This document shows, one piece after another, positions 45,856-54,864 of a stretch of 64,000 nucleotides of DNA. Position 1 is the stretch's first letter; each line of letters starts with the position of its first letter. The stretch covers positions 59,321 through 123,320 of the forward strand of contig NZ_FNDC01000015.1 of NCBI RefSeq assembly GCF_900099655.1, read 5' to 3'. Origin of the DNA: Planococcus glaciei (GTDB lineage: Bacteria > Bacillota > Bacilli > Bacillales_A > Planococcaceae). Both the position numbers and the translations under genes were made by a program. The notes under the pieces were generated by a model. It saw nothing but the letters and a program-made list of their open reading frames with translations, was not told the origin of the DNA and did no database searches.

Positions 45856-47052
45856 TTAAATTCCCTGTGCTTTAAAGCGGCGGTACAACACCACTCCAAG
45901 CAGTACAAGTGCCAAGCCTGCCAATGTGTTCGTCACATATGGAGAAGCAGTATCCGGCAGCTTGCCGCCTTTTACCGTCTGTTTAACCGGTGCAGCTTTA
46001 GTACTGGTCGGTGTCTTAGTGATTGGTGCAGGAGCGACTACTACAGTTTCTTCCACTTCCTTAATGTCTTCACCGGTTTCTTTGATGATATCGGATCCGA
46101 ACATGTCAGCAGTCAAAAGGATATCGGCAAGGAAAGTGCCTTGTGTATTGTAGATTTCAATCAGCAAATCATATCCGTTGACTGTTTCAAGAGTTAATAG
46201 CGTGCTCAAATTGATTTCTTTTTTATCCGAGTCTTTCACAAGGAAGTATTGTGTTTTTAACTCGAATAAATCAAGCAAATCAGTGAAAATATCCAGGATT
46301 TCTGCAATCTCTTCAGCTGATAAATCTTCAGCGGAATCAAAATCTCCAACCAGCATCATGCGGTCTGAAATTGCCATTGCTCGGTCCTGGAACTCGGTAG
46401 TTTGAAAAGGAAGCGTCTTTAAGTGTGCTTCAAGACGTTCCAATTCCTCTGCTGTCAAGCCAAGTTCCTCGAACAGGCCAGCAAGTTCAAAGCCGAAATC
46501 CGTGCTAAAGATGTAGTTGTCAATGGCTTCTTCCAAAGCTTCAACTGTTTTGTAGTTGTTGATGGAATCATCATACTCATTCAGGAATGACTCTAAATCT
46601 TCTTTCGATTCAAACTCGTAAGCATCGATCACTTGTTGCAGCGTTTCATCTGTCAATGGAGTTTCTGTATTCTCGGATAAATAAAAACCGACATACTCGT
46701 GAAGTTCTTCCGCAAACAAGAGCCACTCCGAATCCAATACGTCCTGCCCTTTTTCAATATCCCCATTCTCTTCCAGCAAAGCATTCAACTCGGCGCGAGT
46801 CAGGTTATATTCTTTAAGCACGGGAGGAATAGCAGCTTCTGTCAGGGGAGTTCCCAATTCATCTACTGCATCGAAATCTTCCCACGAATAATTTTTGCTT
46901 TCCAGGTAATCCAAATAATCTTGCTTTTCCCAGTTGATTTCTTTTAGAAATGCATCCAATTCTTTTGAGTCAGACTCAATTGCAAATGCAAAGCTGGGGA
47001 AAACTGAAAATGCGAGCACTGCTGCCAATAAAAGTAACGAAAAACGTTTCAT
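45856..47052 (-). CDS. Acidic surface protein with LPXTA sorting signal
   Basis: 398 residues. Signal peptide MKRFSLLLLAAVLAFSVFPSFAFA, then a very acidic, helical mature region with repeated units of about 60-70 residues (each with W/Y..F...L..N..T..EL..LL-type patterns). A Pro/Thr/Lys-rich spacer (PAPITKTPTSTKAAP) follows, then the sorting signal GGKLPDTASPYV, a hydrophobic helix and RRFKAQGI. This fits the processed acidic surface protein family that is paired with a dedicated sortase. ATG 47052 follows CCTAGGAGGAAGA; an upstream in-frame start at 47100 would include that site. Co-transcribed with the sortase. Confidence 0.9.
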   Translation of the reverse strand: MKRFSLLLLAAVLAFSVFPSFAFAIESDSKELDAFLKEINWEKQDYLDYLESKNYSWEDFDAVDELGTPLTEAAIPPVLKEYNLTRAELNALLEENGDIEKGQDVLDSEWLLFAEELHEYVGFYLSENTETPLTDETLQQVIDAYEFESKEDLESFLNEYDDSINNYKTVEALEEAIDNYIFSTDFGFELAGLFEELGLTAEELERLEAHLKTLPFQTTEFQDRAMAISDRMMLVGDFDSAEDLSAEEIAEILDIFTDLLDLFELKTQYFLVKDSDKKEINLSTLLTLETVNGYDLLIEIYNTQGTFLADILLTADMFGSDIIKETGEDIKEVEETVVVAPAPITKTPTSTKAAPVKQTVKGGKLPDTASPYVTNTLAGLALVLLGVVLYRRFKAQGI

Positions 47053-47522
47053 CTTCTTCCTCCTAGGTAAAAATTGTAATATATTCAATAGTATAACCAA
47101 ATGTTAGTATTTTTAGAATGGGTTATTATACCTATAAAATTTAGAGTAAAAACGTTTACTTGCTTAGAATTTGAAGTTTTTTCTCAGTGTTTTTTCTTGA
47201 AAAGGCTAATTTCTTAATAAATTTTACAAAAAGAATGATTGATTTCAGAAAGGGAATATTTATCTAGCGCTTTTCTAATAGAGGGTATATAATACTAAAT
47301 AAATCGCATTATTGTGATAATTTAAAATTCAATAGTTGCTTTATCTGGGGATTTGGTCGCTGCTTAAGCGATTGATTGCTGCAATTCCATAGAAATAAGC
47401 TGATAAAAAATGCCTGCGTTGACCTCAGCGGCGATATTCGGTTCAGGCATTTGCCAAGTGTGGAATTGGAAATTCTCATCGTAGAAGTTAAAATCATGTG
47501 CTTATGGAAGAGGGTCAGGAAA
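47053..47522. other. Intergenic region between divergent surface-protein and FemAB-like genes
   Basis: About 470 AT-rich bases with promoters expected in both directions. A hairpin AAATGCCTG (47408-47416) / CAGGCATTT (47444-47452) lies in the leader of the FemAB-like gene, without a T tail. No gene is supported. Confidence 0.45.
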
Positions 47523-48530
47523 ATGGGAGACATTTACTTTGAGGAAAACTACGGACGGCTATATGAAGAAATTGAAAATGGCATACACGAAGTATTTGAA
47601 TTTCGCCATGATTTAGGAACAGTGAGGCATTTATTTATAAAACGCCCTATTCCGAAACAAATAGATGGAGAAATATATTACGACTTGGTAAGCCCTTATG
47701 GCTATGGAGGCCCGCTAATATCAAATTGCCGCCCAGGTTCTGAAAATGAACTTGCCGCGCTATTTAAGGCCAGTTTTCAACAATATTGCACGGTCAACAA
47801 TGTAGTCAGCGAGTTTATCCGTTTTCATCCCGTCATGGCAAATGCCGAACATTTCAAAGAATGCTACGATGTGGTCCATATCCGCAATACGGTAGGGACC
47901 AATCTCGAAGGGTACGACGATCCGGTGGCTTCGGAATTTTCGAAGAGTGCAAGGAAAAATATCCGACAGGCATTGAGAGCTGGCGTTGAGTTCCGGGTGA
48001 CTGTCAATCCGGACAACGTTAAAGATTTCAAAGAAATTTATTATTCAACGATGAAGCGCAATCAAGCTGACTCGTATTACTACTTTGATGACGGCTACTT
48101 TAACAAGCTGGTTCAGTATTTCCATGAGCATATTCTCTTAGTGGAAGTGATTTATGAAGGACGTGTAATCGGAATGGGCTTAAATTTCATTTACGGCGAC
48201 TTGATCCATACCCACTTGTCCGGAACATTAGAAAACTTCCACCATTTGTCCCCGGCTTATATCCTGCAATATGCATTAGCCATTTGGGGAAAAGAAAATG
48301 GCATCCGGCTGATTCATGAAGGCGGAGGAAGAAGCAATAGCCTGGACGACAGTCTGTATTTGTTCAAAAAGCAGTTTGGCAAAAATACGGATTTCAAATT
48401 CCATATTGGACGAAAAATTTGGAATGAAGAAATTTATCAGGTGTTGTGCAAGATCGCGGGAGTGGAGGAAAGCGCTGAGTTTTTCCCGGCTTACCGGACA
48501 AAATTGTTAAAAGAATATAACATAGTTTAA
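47523..48530 (+). CDS. FemAB-like / BioF2-type acyltransferase (copy 3)
   Basis: 335 residues, closely related to copies 1 and 4. MGDIYFEENYGRLYEEIENG starts the protein as in its paralogues; EFSKSARKNIRQALRAGVEF, HLSGTLENFHHLSPAYILQY and EGGGRSNSLDDSLYLFKKQF are the conserved blocks. ATG 47523 follows AGAGGGTCAGG and aligns with the starts of copies 1 and 4; the in-frame extension to 47376 is not supported. Expected to transfer an aminoacyl or acyl group to a wall or glycan precursor; substrate unknown. The next gene is copy 4 but a terminator lies between. Confidence 0.82.
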   Translation: MGDIYFEENYGRLYEEIENGIHEVFEFRHDLGTVRHLFIKRPIPKQIDGEIYYDLVSPYGYGGPLISNCRPGSENELAALFKASFQQYCTVNNVVSEFIRFHPVMANAEHFKECYDVVHIRNTVGTNLEGYDDPVASEFSKSARKNIRQALRAGVEFRVTVNPDNVKDFKEIYYSTMKRNQADSYYYFDDGYFNKLVQYFHEHILLVEVIYEGRVIGMGLNFIYGDLIHTHLSGTLENFHHLSPAYILQYALAIWGKENGIRLIHEGGGRSNSLDDSLYLFKKQFGKNTDFKFHIGRKIWNEEIYQVLCKIAGVEESAEFFPAYRTKLLKEYNIV

Positions 48531-48617
48531 AAGCAGCGTAGTTTAATCGATTCTAAAATAACATTTCTGAGAAGAGCCGAATAAACTCATAAGTCCATCT
48601 AAGTTGAAAACGACAAC

Positions 48618-48656
48618 CCCGGAGAACCAGCAAAGCGGTTTTTCGGGATTTTTTTA
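48618..48656 (+). terminator. Terminator after FemAB-like copy 3
   Basis: CCCGGAGAACC pairs with GGTTTTTCGGG (with G-T pairs), followed by ATTTTTTT. Confidence 0.7.
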
Positions 48657-48705
48657 GCGGAAAATAGTTATTTAAGAGGAGTATTTGAAAATTTCGTAGA
48701 ACTTT

Positions 48706-48735
48706 TGATGCTAACAAGCTATAATGGATATAATA
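48706..48735 (+). promoter_or_regulatory. SigA-type promoter candidate for FemAB-like copy 4
   Basis: TTGATG (48706-48711), 18-base spacer, TATAAT (48730-48735), about 115 bases before the start codon. Confidence 0.55.
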
Positions 48736-48848
48736 TTTTAGATTATTCAGATAAGAGGTGTTGTGGATTGCTCCTATCGGTTTTTGAAGTTGTCGAACAT
48801 TCAATGGAAACAAAACAAAATCGATAAAACATGAAAGGGGTTTGAGAA

Positions 48849-49862
48849 TTGGCTGATTTGTATTTTCATGAGAATTATGGCCGGCTATATGAAGAGATGG
48901 AGAATGGCAGCTGCGAAGTATTTGAGTTTAATCATCAGCTTGGCTTGATTAAGCATATGTTTATTAAACGGGAGATTCCTGTAGTGGTTGGAGGGAAGAC
49001 TTATTACGATATCGTTACGCCATACGGCTACGGCGGCCCTTTGATCGTTTCATGTGTACCGGGTTCGCAAAAAGAATTGGCTGATAAATTTCTGCATGCT
49101 TTCAGCGAGTATTGCGCACAGAACGACATAATCAGTGAATTTATCCGTTTTCATCCTGTGCTTTCCAACGCGGAAGACTTTATGGATTGCTATGAGATTT
49201 CCTATATCCGCAATACAGTGGGTACGCAGCTTAAGGAATACGAAGATCCGGTGCAAAAAGAATTTTCAAAATCCACCAGGAAAAACATCCGAAAAGCTTT
49301 AGAAGCGGGTGTGCAATATCGATATACCGTCAATCCTCCGGATGTCACGGAGTTCAAAGCAATTTATCACCGCACGATGGAGCGCAACAATGCCGATTCG
49401 TATTATTATTTTGATGATGCCTATTTCGATAAGCTGCTCCAATTCTTTGGAGAAACCATCTTGATGGTAGAAGTGCTATATGACTGCCAAGTGATCGGCA
49501 TTGGCCTGAATTATGTGTATGGCGACAACATCCATACGCATTTATCCGGAACTCTCGAAGAGTTCCATCATTTGTCGCCGGCTTACATCCTTCAATATGC
49601 ACTGGCGCTATGGGGCAAAGAACATGGCTATGAACTGATCCACGATGGAGGCGGCAGGACAAACAGCTTGGACGACAAATTGTATATGTTCAAAAAGCAG
49701 TTCGGCAAAAACACCACTTTCAAGTTTTATGTTGGCCAAAAAGTTTGGAATAGCCATGTGTATGATGAACTTTGTAAGTTGGTGGGCATTGAACAGGAAA
49801 CCGAGTACTTTCCAGCCTACCGTTCTGTTTTAAGAAACGATTCCTTAAAAACAGTGAATTGA
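48849..49862 (+). CDS. FemAB-like / BioF2-type acyltransferase (copy 4)
   Basis: 337 residues, the nearest relative of copy 3. Conserved blocks are ADLYFHENYGRLYEEMENGS, EFSKSTRKNIRKALEAGVQY, HLSGTLEEFHHLSPAYILQY and HDGGGRTNSLDDKLYMFKKQ. The start is TTG 48849 with AAAGGGG upstream and aligns with the other copies. It has its own promoter and a repeat-type hairpin follows. The side-by-side pair with copy 3 indicates tandem duplication followed by divergence, perhaps giving different acceptor or donor specificity. Confidence 0.82.
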   Translation: MADLYFHENYGRLYEEMENGSCEVFEFNHQLGLIKHMFIKREIPVVVGGKTYYDIVTPYGYGGPLIVSCVPGSQKELADKFLHAFSEYCAQNDIISEFIRFHPVLSNAEDFMDCYEISYIRNTVGTQLKEYEDPVQKEFSKSTRKNIRKALEAGVQYRYTVNPPDVTEFKAIYHRTMERNNADSYYYFDDAYFDKLLQFFGETILMVEVLYDCQVIGIGLNYVYGDNIHTHLSGTLEEFHHLSPAYILQYALALWGKEHGYELIHDGGGRTNSLDDKLYMFKKQFGKNTTFKFYVGQKVWNSHVYDELCKLVGIEQETEYFPAYRSVLRNDSLKTVN

Positions 49863-49879
49863 AGATAGTACGGAAAAAT

Positions 49880-49915
49880 GAAAGCAGGAGATCCAGCAAG
49901 TGGATCTTCTGCTTT
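49880..49915 (+). repeat. Left hairpin of a direct-repeat pair (also terminator of copy 4)
   Basis: GAAAGCAGGAGATCC, a short loop and GGATCTTCTGCTTT. Nearly the same 36-base sequence occurs at 50400-50436, exactly 520 bases downstream, in the same orientation. Confidence 0.8.
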
Positions 49916-49980
49916 CTGCTTGTTGAGAAAGAAACAGAAAAAAACTTCTTTTGAAATATCACCGATATTCCGCAAACCAG

Positions 49981-50085
49981 CTGCGCTTGCCGCGGGCGAT
50001 CCGCCAAGCCTCCTCAGCCGCTGTGCGCCTTGCGGGGTCTCGGCTGTCTCGTCGCTTACGCTGCCCCGCAGGCAAGACATTAGCC
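49981..50085 (-). repeat. GC-rich structured intergenic repeat, inverted copy
   Basis: Read on the minus strand it contains TTGCCTGCGGGGCAGCG, GACGAGACAGCCGAGACCCC, GCGGCTGAGGAGGC and GCCCGCGGCAAGCG. This aligns with gaps to the plus copy at 50248-50366. GC content far above the neighbourhood. No open frame is supported. Confidence 0.6.
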
Positions 50086-50247
50086 GAAGCCTGCGAGGCT
50101 AAGTCTTTGCGACGAATTGCGCAGCACTGCAGGAGCAGTAGGGTTTTCTCCGCTGGTTTGCTCCATATCGAGGGAGAGCAATGAATATATAACATACCTA
50201 CTCCTCCACTCTTTCTGATAAAAAGAGGTTTTGTAAGAAGCAAGAAC

Positions 50248-50366
50248 CGAATGTAGCGTAAAGTGGAGACTCCTGCGGGAACAGCACGAGCTGAAGACCC
50301 TGGACGGAGCGCAGCGAAGGAAGCGGCTGAAGCCGTGCCCGCGGAAAGCATCCACTTGGAGCGAAA
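50248..50366 (+). repeat. GC-rich structured intergenic repeat, direct copy
   Basis: Contains GTGGAGACTCCTGCGGGAAC, AGCACGAGCTGAAGACCC, AAGCGGCTGAAGCCGTGCCC and GCGGAAAGCATCCACTTGGA. The ends (GTGGA...TCCAC) pair, so the RNA would fold into one large hairpin. Similar repeats are, to my knowledge, common between genes in Bacillales. Confidence 0.65.
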
Positions 50367-50399
50367 TGGCTTAGAGAATAGAATGTTTCTCAACAGCCC

Positions 50400-50437
50400 G
50401 AAAGCAGGAGATCCAGCAAGCGGATCTCCTGCTTTTT
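50400..50437 (+). repeat. Right hairpin of the direct-repeat pair
   Basis: GAAAGCAGGAGATCC and GGATCTCCTGCTTT, followed by TTTTTATTT; this copy is a good terminator. Confidence 0.8.
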
Positions 50438-50505
50438 TTATTTGCTCTTTTCAAGCAACTTCTTTCCAATCATTTTCTTTTCGATTATTTATACTATTTA
50501 AACAA

Positions 50506-50540
50506 TTTAACCTACTTTTAACCTAGACGCTTTAGTATAA
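50506..50540 (+). promoter_or_regulatory. Promoter with 11-bp-period TTTAACC direct repeat (copy B)
   Basis: TTTAACC at 50506-50512 and 50517-50523, then TAGTATAA at 50533-50540. The spacing is the same as in the copies at 40349 and 6538. It is the only promoter-like signal seen before the polysaccharide operon starting at 50726. Confidence 0.7.
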
Positions 50541-50725
50541 GTTTCAATCAATAAGTGTAATGGAGGTGGAAGGCGAATACAGCTTATGGCCTGACAATCA
50601 TTCGCCTTTGATCCGCCGGAAGTAAAGGTGAAAAACAGCAGAAGAGGCATGGCGTTTGAAAGGAAATCGGTGCAAGCCACCAAGGGTCAAGGTTACAAGA
50701 ATAAGCGCAAATGAGGTAGAGATAC
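50541..50725 (+). other. Leader of the polysaccharide operon
   Basis: About 185 bases of untranslated leader if transcription starts at copy B. Two tiny frames occur: an ATG after 50560 with 21 codons, and GTG 50628-50714 for a 28-residue basic peptide. Neither has clear support. No riboswitch was recognised. Confidence 0.35.
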
Positions 50726-52240
50726 ATGGAAAAAACCGTTATCGCCATTATGACAGTCATTGTAGTTACAAAAGTACTTGGTTTTTCAAGAGACATTTCC
50801 CTTTCCTATTTTTACGGCGCTGATGGATTAACGGATGCCTATCTGATATCTACAGATATCCCGACTGCATTTTTTTCTTTTGTCGGTATGGGGATTGCCG
50901 CCAGTTTTATCCCGATTTTCACAAAGATACAGGAAACCCAGGGGATAGGGGAGGCAAGAAAGTTCACCTCAAATGTTATCAACATGGTCCTGCTTGTATC
51001 TACTGGAATTGTGGTTCTAATCTTGCTGTTCCCGCAAGTGATCGTCAAAGTGTTCGCTTCAGGATTTGAAGGAGAAACATTAAAAATCGCCATCGACTTT
51101 ACACGCATAGCGGCGCTCAGCATTTATTTCACCGCTCTAATTTATGTGTTTAACGGCTATCTGGAAGTCCATAAACGCTTTCTGCCGACTGTCCTTGCCG
51201 GTTTGCCATTAAATTTGATGATGCTTTTTGTCATCTATCTCAGTTCATTCACCAATATTTACGTTCTTTCAGTCGGGACGCTCGTCGCCGTCGTTATCCA
51301 ATTTCTGTTTCTGGTTCCATGGATCCGAAAAACAGGCTACCGCCATAGCTTTAAGCTAGCGCCGAAGGAAAAGAACTTGAAGAAGATGATGTATTTAGCG
51401 ATACCGGTCATTATCGGGGTTTCGGCAGACCAGATCAATGTACTGGTCGACCGGACACTGGCTTCGCAGATTGTAGAAGGCGGCATTTCGGCTTTGACTT
51501 ATTCACACCGCATTATTTTCTTCATCCAGGCTATTTTTGTGACAGCCGTCGTGACGGTCATGTTTCCGAAAATCTCCAAGCTTGCAGTCAAAAAGAATAT
51601 GGCCGAACTGAAGCATATTGTCGGGAAAATCATTACCACGGTCGCCTTGATCGTCATCCCGGCCGCTGTCGGCATTATGATCTTTTCCACACAAATTACG
51701 GAATTGCTGTTTGGCAGAGGAGCATTCGAGGCAAGCGAAGTGGCATTGACTTCAGGAGCGCTTTTCTTTTACGCAGTGGGCATGCTTGGTTTTGGCCTGC
51801 GCGAAGTGCTCGTCAAAGTTTTCTATTCGATTGAAGACTCCAAAACACCCATGATCAGCGCTTTTGCTGCCATGTTTATGAATGTGGTGCTAAACATAGT
51901 CCTTTCCCGGTTTATGGGCATCAATGGCCTCGCTCTTGCAACCAGCATCGCGACGCTGTTTTGCACCGGACTATTGTATTTGTCGCTTGTAAAAAAAGTT
52001 GGCTCGATGAATACAAAACGCATCACGCTGGATATTCTGAAAGCGGTTATCGCCTCTATCGTGATGGGCTTTGCAGCTAAAAGCGTTTATTCGCTGCTGG
52101 TTGAAACGAGTGGAGAAATTCTGGCGCTGGCCGGGGGCATCGGAACAGGCATCCTGGTTTACGCCATCATGCTATGGCTTCTTCAGTTGAGTGATATCGG
52201 CTATTACAAATCAAGAATTCTTGCACTGGCAAAAAGATAA
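50726..52240 (+). CDS. murJ: MurJ/MviN-family lipid-linked glycan flippase
   Basis: 504 residues with about 14 hydrophobic segments. The start IVVTKVLGFSRDISLSYFYG and then TDAYLISTDIPTAFFSFVGM, SFIPIF and GRGAFEASEVALTSGALFFY are hallmarks of MurJ rather than Wzx. It moves undecaprenyl-linked precursors across the membrane. As first gene of a Wzy-type operon it may act as the flippase for the polysaccharide repeat, or be the cell's lipid II flippase (either is possible). The start ATG follows TGAGGTAGAG. The next gene starts 45 bases later behind CAGGAGGTG. Confidence 0.88.
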   Translation: MEKTVIAIMTVIVVTKVLGFSRDISLSYFYGADGLTDAYLISTDIPTAFFSFVGMGIAASFIPIFTKIQETQGIGEARKFTSNVINMVLLVSTGIVVLILLFPQVIVKVFASGFEGETLKIAIDFTRIAALSIYFTALIYVFNGYLEVHKRFLPTVLAGLPLNLMMLFVIYLSSFTNIYVLSVGTLVAVVIQFLFLVPWIRKTGYRHSFKLAPKEKNLKKMMYLAIPVIIGVSADQINVLVDRTLASQIVEGGISALTYSHRIIFFIQAIFVTAVVTVMFPKISKLAVKKNMAELKHIVGKIITTVALIVIPAAVGIMIFSTQITELLFGRGAFEASEVALTSGALFFYAVGMLGFGLREVLVKVFYSIEDSKTPMISAFAAMFMNVVLNIVLSRFMGINGLALATSIATLFCTGLLYLSLVKKVGSMNTKRITLDILKAVIASIVMGFAAKSVYSLLVETSGEILALAGGIGTGILVYAIMLWLLQLSDIGYYKSRILALAKR

Positions 52241-52285
52241 AGAGCGGCAAACTAGATCCACAGTTTTACAGGAGGTGTTCCATCT

Positions 52286-53566
52286 ATGCTCTTCGTATTG
52301 GCTTTCTTCATTATGGAAATTCTGGTCACTTATATGATCAAAGATTTTATCCCGCTGGGCGACGCTTACGGCATGCTGATGCTCCTCGGCGGAATTGTCG
52401 TCATTACGCTGTATTTATTCAGAGTCCTGGAAAAAGAGTGGCTGACTGTCGTTTTTATCGGATTCTTTGTCCGGGTCATCGTTCTTTTCATCGATTTATA
52501 TGTTCCGTCCATCACGATTTTCTCAAGCGGGACGGATACGGAATATTTCCATGAAGTTTCATTGCTTATCGCCCAGGGCATGTATCCGCTGGAAGACGGC
52601 GCCACCAACTACGTTCCGTTTTTGTCAGCCATCTATTATATGATCGGCGACCAGCGGCCGTTCGTTCAATTCCTCAATGTGGCTTTTTGGGTATTCGCAG
52701 CCGTTTACTTGCTGAAAGCGATGATCCATCTGAAAAGCGACAAGAAACTGATTTTCATCTCGCTGCTCATCTTTACGGCAATGCCGAACAGCATTTTCAT
52801 GTCGAGCATCCTGCTGCGGGAATCCATCATTGTTTTTCTCATCACTGTCTCCCTTTATTACTTTATCCGGTGGTTTACGGACGGCGGGTTCTTCCATTTT
52901 CTGCTGGCGACTGTCTTAGCATTAGCATCCATGCTCTTCCACTCCGGCATGATCGGATTTGTAGCAGCTTATATTCTAGCTTTTCTGTTCCTGGGTTCGA
53001 AAACTGCGAACAAATCCAATCAGGCTCTTTTATACCTTCTGTTCTTTGCAGTGCTTGGAGTGGTCATGTTCCAGAATGCAGAACTTTTTCTTGGCAAGTT
53101 CTTTACTCCGGAAGGGACTGCAATCACTGAAATCGAGATTTCAAGCGACGGCGGATCGGTTTATTTGTCCAGCCTAAGTGGGTTGACCGGTATATCAGCG
53201 CTTCTCGTCGCGCCGCTTAAAATGTTCTACTTTATGTTTTCCCCATTGCCGCTTGATTGGCGGGGCATGGGAGATATCGTCAGTTTCTTTTTCGACTCAT
53301 CGGTTTACTTATTCCTGGTAGGGGCCACTATTTTTGGCCTGGTAAAGAGCGATATGCCGATACGGAATAAAATTTTCATTCTGCTGTTCCTGATTGTTAC
53401 CGTGTTCGTTTATTCGTATGGAACCCAGGCTGCAGGGACGGCGATGCGCCATCGCAATAAAATTATTCCGCTGTTGTTGATCACATTCACCATGTCTAAT
53501 ACAAAGCAATTGTTCACATTGGCTGAAGTTCGATGGAAGCAGAAAAAAGGAGAGCGGATTGCATGA
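52286..53566 (+). CDS. Wzy/EpsG-like polysaccharide polymerase candidate
   Basis: 426 residues and about 10-11 hydrophobic segments, with a large outer loop between about residues 250 and 300 (GKFFTPEGTAITEIEISSDG). TDTEYFHEVSLLIAQGMYP, PNSIFMSSILLRESIIVFLI and AMRHRNKIIPLLLITF resemble EpsG/Wzy-type and related PMT-like glycan polymerases. RES and RHR motifs fit charged residues needed in such enzymes (inference). The gene overlaps the next start (ATGA), so it is coupled to the dehydrogenase. The role is polymerising lipid-linked repeats outside the membrane. Confidence 0.7.
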   Translation: MLFVLAFFIMEILVTYMIKDFIPLGDAYGMLMLLGGIVVITLYLFRVLEKEWLTVVFIGFFVRVIVLFIDLYVPSITIFSSGTDTEYFHEVSLLIAQGMYPLEDGATNYVPFLSAIYYMIGDQRPFVQFLNVAFWVFAAVYLLKAMIHLKSDKKLIFISLLIFTAMPNSIFMSSILLRESIIVFLITVSLYYFIRWFTDGGFFHFLLATVLALASMLFHSGMIGFVAAYILAFLFLGSKTANKSNQALLYLLFFAVLGVVMFQNAELFLGKFFTPEGTAITEIEISSDGGSVYLSSLSGLTGISALLVAPLKMFYFMFSPLPLDWRGMGDIVSFFFDSSVYLFLVGATIFGLVKSDMPIRNKIFILLFLIVTVFVYSYGTQAAGTAMRHRNKIIPLLLITFTMSNTKQLFTLAEVRWKQKKGERIA

Positions 53567-54852
53567 GGGTCGACAAATTGAAAATAGCGGTGGTCGGCCA
53601 AGGCTATGTCGGCTTGTCGATCGCGGCTACTTTTTCCAAAAAGTATAGCGTGATCGGCTTTGACATCGATGACAAGCGCATAAAAGAGCTTTCTTCTGGC
53701 ATTGACAGCACCCGTGAAGTAGAAGGGTGGGAAGCGGATGCCTGCAAGATTGAATTTACAGCGGATCCAGCAAGGCTTAAAGAAGCGGGATTTATCATCG
53801 TAGCTGTTCCAACGCCGATTGACAGCAGGAACCAGCCGGATTTAAGGAAGCTGCTTGCTGCCTGTGAAACAATCGGGCGGCATATGAAAAAAGCGGCGGT
53901 CGTGGTTTTCGAGTCCACGGTCTATCCGGGAGCAACGGAAGAACAATGCATTCCGGTTCTGGAAGAATACTCAGGGCTTGAAGCAGGAAGCGAATTTTTT
54001 GTCGGCTACTCGCCGGAACGCGTCCAGTCGAAAGAGAAAAAACAGGCATACGCCAAAACCAAAAAAGTGGTTTCGGGACAAAACGAGTCCGTCCTGGACT
54101 TTGTGGCATCGGTCTATGAAAGCGTCTTTGAAGCGGGGGTTTACAAAGCTAAATCGATCCGCATTGCGGAAGCCGCCAAAGTGATCGAGAACACGCAGCA
54201 AGATATCAATATCGCTTTTATAAACGAAATTGCACTTATTTTCAACCGCCTTGGCATTGACACCAATGATGTTCTGGAAACGGCCGGAACCAAGAAGAGT
54301 TTCTTGAAGTTCACACCGGGTCTTGTCGGCGGCAGGCGGATCGGATTTGACTCCTATTATTTGAGCCACGTCGCCCAGGAAACCGGCTTTCATCCGGAAA
54401 TGATTCTGGCGGGAAGGCGCATCAACGATGGCATCAGCAGGTTCATCGCCAGAACCGTCGTCAAAAAGCTGGCAAAAAACAATATCACAGCTAAGGGAGC
54501 GCGCGTCACGGTGCTTGGCATTACCGATAAGGAGGATGTGCCGGAACTCCAGAATTCCAAAGTGCTTGACCTTATCGCAGAACTCCAGGAATACGGAATT
54601 GACGTTCAACTGGCGGATTGCTGCACCGATCCAAACGAGATGGAGCGGCGATACGGCTTGGTTCTTACTTCGGAATTCGAATTGCTTCCCGCCTCGGCAG
54701 TCATTCTGGCCGTGCCCCATCAAGCATACAAAGAAGCAGGCTGGAAATTGTTCGAAAAGCTTCTCCTTAATAAAGAAGGATTGGTTTTTGATATTAAAAG
54801 CGTATTAAATCAAGACGAAAAACCGGAACAAATCGAGCTTTGGCGATTATAA
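53563..54852 (+). CDS. Nucleotide-sugar dehydrogenase homologue without catalytic Cys
   Basis: 429 residues of the UDP-glucose/UDP-ManNAc dehydrogenase family (VipA/WbpA type). The N-terminal NAD fold reads IAVVGQGYVGLSIAATFSK, followed by VPTPIDSRNQPDL, FESTVYPGATEEQCIPVLEE and KVIENTQQDINIAFINEIAL. The active-site loop, normally TPGLVGGHCIGVDPYYL, reads TPGLVGGRRIGFDSYYL: His and the catalytic Cys are both Arg (258 and 259). The VLGLTFKEN segment is also changed, to VLGITDKED. It is in frame and overlaps its neighbours' signals normally, so it is not a decayed gene. A new activity or a regulatory role is possible. ATG 53563 has AAAGGAGAG upstream. Confidence 0.85.
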   Translation: MRVDKLKIAVVGQGYVGLSIAATFSKKYSVIGFDIDDKRIKELSSGIDSTREVEGWEADACKIEFTADPARLKEAGFIIVAVPTPIDSRNQPDLRKLLAACETIGRHMKKAAVVVFESTVYPGATEEQCIPVLEEYSGLEAGSEFFVGYSPERVQSKEKKQAYAKTKKVVSGQNESVLDFVASVYESVFEAGVYKAKSIRIAEAAKVIENTQQDINIAFINEIALIFNRLGIDTNDVLETAGTKKSFLKFTPGLVGGRRIGFDSYYLSHVAQETGFHPEMILAGRRINDGISRFIARTVVKKLAKNNITAKGARVTVLGITDKEDVPELQNSKVLDLIAELQEYGIDVQLADCCTDPNEMERRYGLVLTSEFELLPASAVILAVPHQAYKEAGWKLFEKLLLNKEGLVFDIKSVLNQDEKPEQIELWRL

Positions 54853-54864
54853 GGAGGAAAAGGA

